From positions 62,001 through 126,000 of the forward strand of contig NZ_JACHLU010000010.1 of assembly GCF_014204625.1 (NCBI RefSeq): a stretch of 64,000 bases of DNA, in the 5' to 3' direction. Of the stretch, positions 25,964 to 34,660 are shown piece after piece. The translations under genes were made by a program, and so were the position numbers. The stretch comes from Gillisella vitis (GTDB taxonomy: Bacteria; Pseudomonadota; Alphaproteobacteria; Rhizobiales; Rhizobiaceae). Position 1 is the first letter of the stretch, and each line of letters starts with the position of its first letter. The notes beneath the pieces were generated by a model that worked only from the letters and a program-made list of their open reading frames with translations, did not search any database and was not told the DNA's origin.

Positions 25964-26627
25964 CAGACACCAATTGATAGCCAAGGCCGCGAATGGTCAC
26001 GATGCGGGCGGCGGCTCCCTCAAGCTTCTTGCGCAAACGCCCCACATAAAGCTCAACAGCATTGGCTCCTGCGGCCTCTTCAAAGCCAAACAACTGATCA
26101 AGCAATTCATCCTTGCTGAAAACCTTGCCGGGGCGCGAGGCGAGAATTTCGAGCAGCGTCATCTCCCGCCGTTTCAGTTGCACCTCGCGTTTGCCGACTT
26201 TGACACTGCGATTGGCACGATCAAGGCTGACATCGCCGCAGGCGATGATGTTGGTGGCTTCCCCACCACTGCGGCGGCGCAAAAGAACCCGCGCGCGGGC
26301 CTCAAGCTCCCGAAAATCAAAGGGCTTGACCAGATAATCATCTGCGCCGAGATCAAGCGCACTCACCCGGTCATCAATCTCGGATCGGGCGGTCAAGACC
26401 AGCACAGGCACCGTGTTTTTCGCCTGCCGCAGATTGCGCAACACCGAAAATCCGTCCAGCCCCGGCAGCATGACATCCAGAATCACCAGATCGTAATCTG
26501 TAAACGACAGGATGTCAGACGCAGCGGCACCATCCGTCTGCCAGTCCACCGTGTGGCCGGTGGCCTGAAACCGACGGCAGATCGCCTCGCCAACATCAAC
26601 CGTGTCTTCAACCAGTAAAATACGCAT
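25947..26627 (-). CDS. TctD-type response regulator
   Basis: OmpR-family regulator of 226 residues. The receiver domain has acidic pocket VEDTVD, phosphoacceptor Asp51 in LVILDVMLPG and the switch Lys in YLVKPFDF. A winged-helix DNA-binding domain fills about residues 130-226 (LFGFEEAAGANAVELYVGRLRKK, RGLGYQL). I chose the start at 26627 (MRILLVEDT), standard for the family; the frame is open to 26669. It is the first gene of a regulator-kinase-binding protein operon, divergent from tctC across about 260 bases. Confidence 0.93.
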   Translation of the reverse strand: MRILLVEDTVDVGEAICRRFQATGHTVDWQTDGAAASDILSFTDYDLVILDVMLPGLDGFSVLRNLRQAKNTVPVLVLTARSEIDDRVSALDLGADDYLVKPFDFRELEARARVLLRRRSGGEATNIIACGDVSLDRANRSVKVGKREVQLKRREMTLLEILASRPGKVFSKDELLDQLFGFEEAAGANAVELYVGRLRKKLEGAAARIVTIRGLGYQLVSDDSNQ

Positions 26628-26890
26628 GACAGCCAGATTACACGTCACGGCAAGCATATCAAGCGACATTCCAGCGTGACAGGATGGTGACAGAATTGGG
26701 GCGTAAGTTGGGCGAACTCATTCAGGTAAAACAGCTTGAAGAGTGCCGGGGAGGAAATCCGGAAAAGCAATGTCGTCGGCCTGTCCCATCATAAAAATTG
26801 AAGGGCTACGCTGTTTTGCTTTTCGATTTGACGCTTTGCGTGAGGGCAAGGCTCCAAACCGGATGATGAACGATAACGGGAGGACATCTG

Positions 26891-27865
26891 ATGATCCGAA
26901 TTTCGAAAACACTGCTGACTGGCGCACTCTTTGCTGCCGCATTTTCCGGCACATCTGCATTTGCTGAGCCGACAAAGCCGGAATGCCTTGCAGGCGCAAA
27001 GCCAGGTGGTGGTTTTGACCTGACCTGCCGCCTTGCTGCTAATGCTCTTCTGGAAACCAAAGAGATTACCCAGCCGATGGCTGTCACCTATATGGAAGGT
27101 GGCGTTGGCGCTGTGGCCTATAACCATGTGATTTCCAAGCGCTCAAAAGATGGCAACCTTATCTCTGCCGCATCGTCCGGCTCGGCACTTCTGCTGGCAC
27201 AGGGCAAATTCGGCAAGTATGATGAAACCAACGTCCGTTGGCTGGGTGCCCTTGGCGCAGACTACGGCGTGCTCGTGGTGGCCGCCAACTCGCCTTACAA
27301 GACACTGGGCGAACTGGTTGCGGCCTACAAGGCCGATCCAAACAGCTTTGCCATTGCCGGTGGCGGTGCAGTTGGTTCGCAGGACTGGATGAAGGGCTCG
27401 CTGCTGGCCAAGGCCGCAGAGCAAGACCCCAAGAAAATGCGCTACGTTGCGCTTGAAGGCGGCGGCGCAGTGTTGACAGCCCTTGAAGGTGGCCACGTCA
27501 AGGTTGGTTCAGGCGATGCCGCCGAAATGGTCAAGCACCATGTTGCCGGTAAAATCCGCATTCTCGCCGTTATGTCACCGGAGCGTCTTCCGGGCGAACT
27601 GGCGGGCGTGGCAACGGCAAAAGAACAGGGCTATGACATCGATTGGCCCGTCTGGCGCGGTTACTACGTTGGCAAGGACGTTTCCGAGGACGATTATAAC
27701 TGGTGGGTCAAGGCATTTGAAAAAATGAGCAAGACACCAGAATTCGCCAAGGAGCGCGAAACACGCGGCCTGTTCGAATTCACCCTGCTCGGCAAGGATT
27801 TCGAAGAGCGCGTCAAGTCTGACGTGACCAAGTACAAGCTTCTTGCCAAGGAATCCGGCATGTAA
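26891..27865 (+). CDS. Tripartite tricarboxylate transporter binding protein TctC
   Basis: Periplasmic binding protein of 324 residues. A signal peptide ends near SAFAEPTK. The Bug/TctC fold is recognisable from CLAGAKPGGGFDLTCRLAA, MEGGVGAVAYNHV, LGALGADYGVLVV and GSGDAAEMVKHHVAG. It delivers carboxylates such as citrate to the TctAB membrane complex. GGGAGGA lies 7 bases before the ATG. Its divergent position next to tctDE suggests control by that two-component system. The exact ligand is not readable from sequence. Confidence 0.92.
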   Translation: MIRISKTLLTGALFAAAFSGTSAFAEPTKPECLAGAKPGGGFDLTCRLAANALLETKEITQPMAVTYMEGGVGAVAYNHVISKRSKDGNLISAASSGSALLLAQGKFGKYDETNVRWLGALGADYGVLVVAANSPYKTLGELVAAYKADPNSFAIAGGGAVGSQDWMKGSLLAKAAEQDPKKMRYVALEGGGAVLTALEGGHVKVGSGDAAEMVKHHVAGKIRILAVMSPERLPGELAGVATAKEQGYDIDWPVWRGYYVGKDVSEDDYNWWVKAFEKMSKTPEFAKERETRGLFEFTLLGKDFEERVKSDVTKYKLLAKESGM

Positions 27866-28073
27866 TTGATCGTGCGCGCCGTACGGTTGCGCATGTCCTC
27901 ACTCACTGATCCTCCCAGGACATGAGGGTGATCCTTCCGCCGTCTGACATCACGGCGGCGGAAGGTTGCTGCCAAGGTTGCGGCTTGTTTTGCGGACCTC
28001 AAAGCAGATTCTGGGATTTTCCATTCACAACATCACAATCATTCACACCACAATCATTCAAGGGGCCGACGTT

Positions 28074-28544
28074 ATGTCAGATACCCATACTCCCTCTTCC
28101 AGAGCCATCAAACTGATTGGTATCGCGTCTGGTGTCTGCCTGCTGGTTCTGGCGGTTGCCTACGGCATTGGCGGCAGTCTGGTCGAGTATTCCTTCTCAT
28201 CCGACCCGCTGGGGCCGCGTGTTTTTCCTGTCGCGCTTGGCGTTATTCTGGGCGTTCTGGCCCTGCTGCATCTCAAATCTCCGGGCGGTGCGGAAGGTTT
28301 TCCCGATGGCAAACTGCTGCTGCGGGTTTTGGCTATCCCTGCGCTGATGGTCATCTCGACACTTTTGTTCGAGCCCGCAGGATTTGCCATTTCAATTTTC
28401 ATTCTCACCTTCGGAACGGCGCTGGTTTTCGGCGCATCGTTAAAAATGTCGCTGATCGGTGGTGTTGGCCATGCAGCGCTGTGGTGGGTCATTTTCTCCT
28501 ATCTTCTGGAAGTCTATCTGCCTGCCGGCGCGTGGCTTGGCTGA
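28074..28544 (+). CDS. Tripartite tricarboxylate transporter small membrane subunit TctB
   Basis: A 156-residue membrane protein with four hydrophobic segments (IGIASGVCLLVLAVAYGI; PRVFPVALGVILGVLALLH; VLAIPALMVISTLLF; SLIGGVGHAALWWVIFSYL). The short DPLGPRVFP stretch after the first segment is a family mark. It lies between tctC and tctA, as expected. I took the ATG at 28074; the longer frame from 27966 has no support. The 208 bases before it include CCGCCGTCTGACATCACGGC, a weak hairpin. Confidence 0.88.
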   Translation: MSDTHTPSSRAIKLIGIASGVCLLVLAVAYGIGGSLVEYSFSSDPLGPRVFPVALGVILGVLALLHLKSPGGAEGFPDGKLLLRVLAIPALMVISTLLFEPAGFAISIFILTFGTALVFGASLKMSLIGGVGHAALWWVIFSYLLEVYLPAGAWLG

Positions 28545-28574
28545 GCAAAGACCTGAACCGGAAAGGAATTTCAC

Positions 28575-30101
28575 ATGAGTTTCGATTATCTCTGGCAAGG
28601 CTTTGCTGTGGCACTGACCGGGCAGAACCTGCTGATCGGCTTTATCGGCTGCTTCATCGGCACACTGGTTGGTGCGCTGCCTGCCATCGGCCCAATCAAT
28701 GGCATCGCGCTTCTGTTGCCGATTGCCTACACGATGGGGCTTCCGGCTGAAAGCACCATGATCCTTCTGGCATCCATCTATTGCGGTGCTGAATATGGCG
28801 GTCGTATCTCCTCGATCCTGCTGAACGTGCCCGGCGACGCCGGTGCGGTGATGACCGCGCTGGATGGCTATCCCATGGCCAAACAGGGCCGCGCTGGTGA
28901 AGCGCTGGCGCTGTCCGGCCTCTCCTCCTTTGTTGGCGGTATGTTTGGTGCTGTCGGTCTGGCATTGTTTGCACCGATGATGGCCGGTCTGGCGATTGGT
29001 TTTGGCCCTGCCGAATATTTCGTGCTGATGGTCTTCGCCTTTGCCACGCTAGGTTCCATGGTCGGCAGCCAGCCCGTCAAGACACTGATCGGCTGCACCC
29101 TCGGCCTCATGCTGGCAACCGTTGGTCTGGATGCTACATCGGGTGCCTACCGCTTCACCTTTGGCGAGGCCGAACTGGGCGACGGCATTGAGTTCGTAGT
29201 TCTCGTCATCGGCCTTTTCTCCATCTCCGAAGCTCTGATCATTCTGGAACACCAAGGGCGCGGCTTTACCGTGATCCGTGAACTGGGCCGCATGACTGCA
29301 CGTATGAGTGACATCATAAAGTGCACTGGCACAACATTCAGAAGCTCTCTTATCGGCTTCATCGTCGGTGTTTTGCCGGGTACGGGTGCATCTGTTTCCA
29401 GCGCGATTTCCTATACCACTGAAAAGCGTCTTTCCGACACCGAAGGCACCTTCGGCAAGGGTGACGTGCGCGGCCTTGCAGCCCCGGAAGCCGCTAACAA
29501 TGCCACCGCCTGCGGTGCATTTGTGCCGATGTTGACCCTGGGGGTTCCCGGCTCTGGCACCACTGCCGTCATGCTTGGCGCATTGATGCTCTATAACATC
29601 CAGCCGGGTCCGATGCTGCTCACCGAGCGCCCGGAAATCGTGGGTGGTCTTGTCGCGTCGCTGTTTGTTGGCAATTTGATCTTGCTGGCGCTCAACCTGC
29701 CGCTGGTCAATATTTTTGCCCGCGTTCTGACCGTGCCAAACTGGTTGCTGGTACCGGGCATTCTGGTGCTGTCAATTGTTGGCGTTTACTCCACCCACGC
29801 TTCGGTGTTTTCCATCTTCCTGATGCTGGGTATCGGCATGGCAGGCTGGCTGCTGCGAAAAGCCGGATTTGATATGGCACCAATCATTCTCGGCTTCGTT
29901 CTGGGCCGGGTGATGGAAGTCAATCTGCGCAACGCACTGGCCATCAGCGGTGGTGATGTCACTATTCTGTTCCAAAGCACGATCTGCAATATCCTGTGGG
30001 TCATGGCCATTGGCGTGGCACTCGTGCCAGTCTTCCTGTCGCGTCGCGCCAAACGCCGTATGAAAGCCGCTGCGGAAGCAGCATCTGCCGCCCCGCAATA
30101 A
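28575..30101 (+). CDS. Tripartite tricarboxylate transporter large permease TctA
   Basis: A 508-residue inner-membrane permease with about twelve hydrophobic segments. Two conserved glycine-rich stretches stand out: GTLVGALPAIGPINGIALLL near residue 30 and IVGVLPGTGASVSSAISY near residue 262. Further marks are CGAEYGGRISSILLNVPGD and LTLGVPGSGTTAVMLGAL. It is the last gene of tctCBA and is followed by a strong terminator. It uses the ion gradient and TctC to import carboxylates. Confidence 0.94.
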   Translation: MSFDYLWQGFAVALTGQNLLIGFIGCFIGTLVGALPAIGPINGIALLLPIAYTMGLPAESTMILLASIYCGAEYGGRISSILLNVPGDAGAVMTALDGYPMAKQGRAGEALALSGLSSFVGGMFGAVGLALFAPMMAGLAIGFGPAEYFVLMVFAFATLGSMVGSQPVKTLIGCTLGLMLATVGLDATSGAYRFTFGEAELGDGIEFVVLVIGLFSISEALIILEHQGRGFTVIRELGRMTARMSDIIKCTGTTFRSSLIGFIVGVLPGTGASVSSAISYTTEKRLSDTEGTFGKGDVRGLAAPEAANNATACGAFVPMLTLGVPGSGTTAVMLGALMLYNIQPGPMLLTERPEIVGGLVASLFVGNLILLALNLPLVNIFARVLTVPNWLLVPGILVLSIVGVYSTHASVFSIFLMLGIGMAGWLLRKAGFDMAPIILGFVLGRVMEVNLRNALAISGGDVTILFQSTICNILWVMAIGVALVPVFLSRRAKRRMKAAAEAASAAPQ

Positions 30102-30115
30102 AGCGACAATAGAAA

Positions 30116-30148
30116 TAAGAAAGGCCGGGAAACGTCCCGGCCTTTTTC
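30116..30148 (+). terminator. Rho-independent terminator after tctA
   Basis: AAAGGCCGGGA and TCCCGGCCTTT form a GC-rich stem around a short loop and are followed by a T-run. It lies 15 bases after tctA. Being nearly symmetric, it may also serve the convergent sdaA gene, which ends at 30152. Confidence 0.88.
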
Positions 30149-30151
30149 ATA

Positions 30152-31555
30152 TCAGCATTCCACCACATTGACGGCGAGACCACCCAGTGAAGTCTCTTTA
30201 TATTTTTCACTCATATCATTGCCGGTCTGGCGCATGGTTTCAATGCAGGCGTCCAGCGGCACAAAATGGCTGCCATCGCCTTTGATGGCCAGCGAGGCGG
30301 CCGTTACGGCCTTCACGGCACCCAGCGCATTTCTCTCGATGCAGGGAACCTGAACAAGCCCGGCCACGGGATCACAGGTCATGCCAAGATGATGCTCAAG
30401 AGCAATTTCTGCGGCGTTTTCAATCTGCTCGGGGCTGCCCCCCATCACTGCGGCAAGTCCTGCCGCTGCCATGGCAGCAGCCGAGCCAACTTCGCCCTGA
30501 CAGCCAACTTCGGCCCCCGAAATCGAAGCATTATGCTTGATGATGCCGCCAACGGCTGCTGCTGTCAGCAGATAATCGCGCACACCATCCTGATCCGCAT
30601 CCGGGTGAAAATGCAGATAATAGCGAATGGTGGCCGGGATGACGCCCGCAGCACCATTGGTTGGGGCTGTAACCACCCTGCCGCCTGCGGCGTTTTCCTC
30701 ATTCACCGCCATGGCATAAACGGAGAGCCAGTCATTGGCCAGCAGCGGATTCAGCCGGTTCGAGCGCCACTCATCCTGCAACTTGTCATGAATGGCGCGC
30801 GCGCGGCGCCTGACTTTCAATCCACCGGGCAAGATGCCCTCAACCCGCAAGCCACGATCAATACAGCCGCTCATGGCATCCCAGAGCCGATCAAGCCCGG
30901 CATTCAGCTCTTCACGGCTCATGGTGATCTCTTCATTGGCGCGCTTCATCTGCGCGATGGTCAGGCCAGAGGATTGCGCCATGGTCAGCATTTGCCGGGC
31001 ACTGGCAAACGGATAGGGTATTTTCACTGTTTTTGGCGCCGAATTTTTGGTCTTTTGCACGGCTTCAAGCTCGGTATCCGTTACAACGAAACCGCCGCCG
31101 ATGGAGTAGTAAATCGTTGTCAGCAGCAGACGGCCCTGCTTGTCGAAGGCTGAAAACCGCATACCGTTGGCATGGCCGGGCAAGGGTGTTTTCTTGTCCA
31201 TCACCAGATCGGTGGCGGGATGAAAAGCATAAGCCGGATGGCCGGGAGGACAGACGGTTCCAGTCCGCTCCACCTCTGCAACAATGGTTTCCATGCGATC
31301 AGGATCAACCGTTGCCGGAGCCTCGCCCGTCAAGCCAATAATCACGGCGCGATCCGTGCCATGACCCACGCCGGTGTAGGCCAGCGAGCCATGCAGGCTG
31401 ACTTTCAAGGCCGCCACCTCGGCCCCGGCAGGGCGTGGCCACTCATTGGAAAGAATAAGTTCAAGAAACCGGGTTGCAGCCGACATCGGCCCCATTGTGT
31501 GGGAGCTGGAAGGCCCGATGCCAATCTTGAAGACGTCAAACACAGAGAGAAACAT
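30152..31555 (-). CDS. sdaA: L-serine ammonia-lyase
   Basis: Single-chain iron-sulfur L-serine dehydratase of 467 residues that converts serine to pyruvate and ammonia. The beta-domain start is [19 protein letters not shown]. The alpha-domain has the cluster-binding Cys residues in [31 protein letters not shown] chose the start at 31555 (MFLSVFDVF), which is the family norm; the frame continues to 31576. The leader contains a strong hairpin with a T-run about 120 bases upstream, described separately. Confidence 0.95.
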   Translation of the reverse strand: MFLSVFDVFKIGIGPSSSHTMGPMSAATRFLELILSNEWPRPAGAEVAALKVSLHGSLAYTGVGHGTDRAVIIGLTGEAPATVDPDRMETIVAEVERTGTVCPPGHPAYAFHPATDLVMDKKTPLPGHANGMRFSAFDKQGRLLLTTIYYSIGGGFVVTDTELEAVQKTKNSAPKTVKIPYPFASARQMLTMAQSSGLTIAQMKRANEEITMSREELNAGLDRLWDAMSGCIDRGLRVEGILPGGLKVRRRARAIHDKLQDEWRSNRLNPLLANDWLSVYAMAVNEENAAGGRVVTAPTNGAAGVIPATIRYYLHFHPDADQDGVRDYLLTAAAVGGIIKHNASISGAEVGCQGEVGSAAAMAAAGLAAVMGGSPEQIENAAEIALEHHLGMTCDPVAGLVQVPCIERNALGAVKAVTAASLAIKGDGSHFVPLDACIETMRQTGNDMSEKYKETSLGGLAVNVVEC

Positions 31556-31675
31556 GAAGAGCCTTTTTAAAATCACCGAAACGGGCTGGTTGTGTAAGCC
31601 TATCAGGCTTTGCGCGCTTTTTCACGATGAAGGATCGACATGTTATAGGGCCGGTGCGACATCCAGCCGATAACA

Positions 31676-31762
31676 TAAAAACAGCGCGGCGTGTTTCAGC
31701 CGCGCTGTCGTCCCCCGCCCAAAAGCGGTTTGCATGAAGAACTCTCCCCCGAAAGCCTCATT
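31676..31762 (-). ncRNA. Candidate small RNA or sdaA leader attenuator
   Basis: The gap 31556-31889 holds no gene. On the minus strand, TTGAGA (31791-31796) and CTATAC (31769-31774) are spaced 16 bases, like a promoter. About 55 bases further on, a perfect 10-base stem ACAGCGCGGC/GCCGCGCTGT (31681-31708) is followed by TTTTTATG on that strand, a classical terminator. This predicts a transcript of about 87 bases. It lies upstream of sdaA on the same strand, so it could be a free small RNA or a terminated leader. No known riboswitch pattern was recognised. Confidence 0.4.
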
Positions 31763-31889
31763 TGACAGGTATAGAATAGCAAACACCCTTTCTCAACTGT
31801 TAACAGCGCTTGATTTTCATGAATGCCACCATATTGCTACGTGGTGATATGAAAAGATCAAAGCCCGATTCCGAAAGGCATGAGCCGTG

Positions 31890-32660
31890 ATGACCAATCT
31901 TGACTATGCCGCCCTTGCGCTGTTTTGCCTGAGCTGGTTTTCCTTTGGCCTGCTGACCAGCGGGCGTATATCGCTGCCAAGACCAAGCCTGACAAAGGTG
32001 ATGGCAGTGCGGCGGCGCATGTGGATTTTCAATGCCTTGAAGCGCGATCTTCGTATGATCGATACCCAGATCATGGCCGGATTGCAAAACGGCACGGCGT
32101 TTTTCGCATCCACCTCAATTATCGCCATTGGCGGCTGTTTTGCCATGCTGGGTGCGACAGATCGGGTTGATGCCGTTTTGCGCGATCTGCCATTCATTGG
32201 GGCTGGAGGCCGAGCGGCGTTTGAATTTAAAGTCTGCGGGTTGATTGCCGTTTTGGGCTATGCATTTTTCAAATTCGGCTGGTCCTATCGCCTGTTCAAC
32301 TATTGCACAATTCTGTTTGGCTGCCTGCCGATGGCCGAAGAAGCACGCCGCAATCCGGTTTCTGCCAAGCGCGATGCCGAAACAGTGGTGGCCATCAACA
32401 TCATTGCCGGGTTGAATTTCAACGCGGGTCTGCGGGCAATTTTCATGTCCATTGGCTATCTCGGCTGGTTTTTGAACGCCTATATGTTCATGTTAACGAC
32501 CGTGTTTATTTTCGTCGTGCTGGTGCACCGGCAGTTTTTTTCCAACGCGCGTCTGGCCGTCATGCCGCAAATCGGCCCGGATGAGGTGGAAATTGCACCG
32601 GAAGACCATGAAAAAGACAGGATTCAAAGCTCTCCCAACCAGACATCGACTCTGATGTGA
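31890..32660 (+). CDS. DUF599 membrane protein
   Basis: A 256-residue protein of the DUF599 family, function unknown. There are about four hydrophobic segments. Family marks are MRRRMW-like VRRRMWIFNALKRD, DTQIMAGLQNGTAFFASTS, FKFGWSYRLFNY and INIIAGLNFNAGLRAIFMS. A GTG at 31887 directly precedes the ATG at 31890, so either could serve. It is followed after 24 bases by the DUF1624 gene and may be co-transcribed with it. Confidence 0.85.
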   Translation: MTNLDYAALALFCLSWFSFGLLTSGRISLPRPSLTKVMAVRRRMWIFNALKRDLRMIDTQIMAGLQNGTAFFASTSIIAIGGCFAMLGATDRVDAVLRDLPFIGAGGRAAFEFKVCGLIAVLGYAFFKFGWSYRLFNYCTILFGCLPMAEEARRNPVSAKRDAETVVAINIIAGLNFNAGLRAIFMSIGYLGWFLNAYMFMLTTVFIFVVLVHRQFFSNARLAVMPQIGPDEVEIAPEDHEKDRIQSSPNQTSTLM

Positions 32661-32684
32661 CGACCGCAAAATCAAGGAATAAAC

Positions 32685-33653
32685 GTGGGTTCTCAAATCA
32701 CTCCAGAGCCGAAAAAGGCATCATTTCCCCGCATTGGCCTGCTCGATACTGCGCGCGGCCTTGCCCTTCTGGCCATGGCCTCCTATCACTTCACTTGGGA
32801 TCTGGAGTTTTTTGGTTATATCGAGCAAGGCACTGCCGTCACCGGCCCATGGAAAATCTATGCCCGCTGCATTGCCTCCACGTTCCTGTTTCTGGTCGGC
32901 TTCAGCCTTGTTCTTGCCCATGCTGATGGCATTCGCTGGCGCTCCTTTGGCAAACGCTTTGCCCAGATTGCCATTGCGGCCGCGCTGATCTCGGTTGCCA
33001 CCTATTTTGTCATGGGAGATGGCTGGATCTATTTTGGCATCCTGCACGGCATTGCGCTGATGAGCCTGTTTGCCTTGCCGTTTTTGCGGCTGCCTGTGGT
33101 CATCACTGGTCTTGCCGCCATTGCGTCTGTGGCTCTGCCGTTTTATGGCAAATCGCCGCTGTTTGACCACGCCTTCTTCTGGTGGCTTGGTCTTTCCGAG
33201 ACCCTGCCGCGCTCCAATGATTACGTGCCACTGTTTCCCTGGTTTGGTGCTGTGCTGGCCGGTGTTGCGGTTGCAAGGCTTTCTGCACGATTTGGACTTC
33301 TTGAGCGGCTGGCGAACGTTGCAGCGGGGCCACGCCTGCTGGCGCTTGCGGGTCGCCACAGCATGGCCTTTTACCTCATTCACCAGCCGGTCCTGATCTC
33401 GCTGGTCTATCTGGCATCCATCATGGCACCGCCACCACCGCCCGATCGTGCGGCAGAATATCGCCGCAGTTGCCAGCAATCCTGCGTGGCAGGCGGCAGC
33501 CCTATCGGCTTTTGCACCAGCTTCTGTGGCTGCACACTGGATAAATTGCAGACTGGCAATCTATTGGAGCCGCTCCAGTCTGGCACAATCATAGCAACGC
33601 AAGATGACAGGGTCCTGAAGCTGGCACGGGAGTGTACGATCGCCAGCCAATAA
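32685..33653 (+). CDS. DUF1624 (heparan-glucosaminide acetyltransferase-like) membrane protein with Cys-rich tail
   Basis: A 322-residue integral membrane protein starting with GTG at 32685. The N-terminus has the family mark RIGLLDTARGLALLAMASYHF, and FYLIHQPVLISLVYL closes the membrane part. DUF1624 is related to acyltransferases that move acetyl groups across membranes. After about residue 250 comes a cytoplasmic or periplasmic tail (PPPPPDRAAEYRRSC) with a Cys cluster: SCQQSC, FCTSFCGC and a late ECTIAS. The tail resembles a metal or disulfide knuckle. Substrate is unknown. Confidence 0.8.
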   Translation: MGSQITPEPKKASFPRIGLLDTARGLALLAMASYHFTWDLEFFGYIEQGTAVTGPWKIYARCIASTFLFLVGFSLVLAHADGIRWRSFGKRFAQIAIAAALISVATYFVMGDGWIYFGILHGIALMSLFALPFLRLPVVITGLAAIASVALPFYGKSPLFDHAFFWWLGLSETLPRSNDYVPLFPWFGAVLAGVAVARLSARFGLLERLANVAAGPRLLALAGRHSMAFYLIHQPVLISLVYLASIMAPPPPPDRAAEYRRSCQQSCVAGGSPIGFCTSFCGCTLDKLQTGNLLEPLQSGTIIATQDDRVLKLARECTIASQ

Positions 33654-33664
33654 AGGGTTCTCAC

Positions 33665-34138
33665 ATGAAATACCGTATGAAGCCGCTTAAATATCCATGG
33701 CCGCCGCTTCTTTATATCGGTGCCTGTGTTACTGCCTTGTTGCTTGATGATTATGTTGTGAATGCCCCTTTGATTGATCCGAAGGGGACTATTGCCTTGA
33801 TAGCCGGTGCCATGATCGCCACCGGAGCGATTGCCATCAATGTTTGGGCCATCCAAACATGCATGTGGCATTATACGTCGCTCAATCCAAACCAATATCC
33901 CCGCCAGTTGATTATGGACGGGCCATATCGATACAGCCGCAATCCCATCTATCTCGGCTATACGCTGCTGATGGTGGCGGGCGGGCTGATACTGGGGAAT
34001 GGTTGGCTGATGATCGCCGCACCCATTGCTGCAATACTGACCACGCTGATCGCCATACGTTACGAAGAATTGCAACTGCTCGTGCGTTTTGGCGTGGATT
34101 TCGAGCGTTATTGCCAGCGCACCCGCCGCTGGATTTGA
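33665..34138 (+). CDS. Isoprenylcysteine carboxyl methyltransferase-like (ICMT/PEMT fold) membrane protein
   Basis: A 157-residue membrane protein. The C-terminal part shows the ICMT-type pattern LIMDGPYRYSRNPIYLGYTL, followed by a hydrophobic hairpin and RYEELQLLVRFGVDFERYCQRTRRW. In the family this region binds S-adenosylmethionine. Bacterial members methylate small molecules or lipids, and the substrate here is not predictable. I chose the ATG at 33665; the frame opens at 33632, inside the DUF1624 gene. It follows DUF1624 by 11 bases. Confidence 0.82.
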   Translation: MKYRMKPLKYPWPPLLYIGACVTALLLDDYVVNAPLIDPKGTIALIAGAMIATGAIAINVWAIQTCMWHYTSLNPNQYPRQLIMDGPYRYSRNPIYLGYTLLMVAGGLILGNGWLMIAAPIAAILTTLIAIRYEELQLLVRFGVDFERYCQRTRRWI

Positions 34139-34165
34139 CTCTGGAGAAAAGGGGGTTGGGTCAGC

Positions 34166-34558
34166 TTATGATCCGACCCCAATTTCAACCAGACGGGTCA
34201 GGCAGGTCTCTTCCGCCTGATCAAGCTCGGCCAGAGTCTCATCAATATCCTTGCGCTTCTGGCGTAATTCGTCGCGCTTTTCATCAATGCGCGCCATCAT
34301 CAGCTTCAACTGACCAATTTCACCCGGCGGCTGTTTATAGGCCTGAATGATTTCCCGAATTTCCGCAACCGTAAAGCCGATGCGGCGGGCGCGCAGAATC
34401 TCTTTCAGCATATGTCGGTCCGCGCCACGATAAACACGGGTGCGGCCCTTGCGTTCAGGTTGAAGCAAGCCCTCATCTTCGTAAAAGCGAAGTGTCCGAG
34501 TGGAAACGCCAAATTCGCGCGTCAACTCGGTGATGCTGTAAAATTTCTTCAAAGCCAT
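34166..34558 (-). CDS. MerR-family transcriptional regulator
   Basis: A 130-residue regulator. The winged-helix DNA-binding domain is at residues 6-75: YSITELTREFGVSTRTLRFY, then EDEGLLQPERKGRTRVY. A long coiled coil follows (MMARIDEKRDELRQKRKD). The single late Cys (EETCLTR) does not form the paired Cys pattern of metal sensors. The sequence resembles LiuR-type members that regulate acyl-CoA catabolism, but no such genes adjoin it. The target is unknown. Confidence 0.88.
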   Translation of the reverse strand: MALKKFYSITELTREFGVSTRTLRFYEDEGLLQPERKGRTRVYRGADRHMLKEILRARRIGFTVAEIREIIQAYKQPPGEIGQLKLMMARIDEKRDELRQKRKDIDETLAELDQAEETCLTRLVEIGVGS

Positions 34559-34660
34559 GATATTCCGTGTCCGTCAGACGGTAAGCATATTAACTTTGAC
34601 GTAAAAGTCAATTTTTTCTGTTTCGGTCCATCTGCTTTGCTTCGTCTGGTATGGGCCGCC

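Noticed and set aside
31676-31762. Glycine riboswitch in the sdaA leader
   Set aside because: A gggggagag stretch is present, but the conserved GCCGAAGG and AACTCTCAGG parts are missing.
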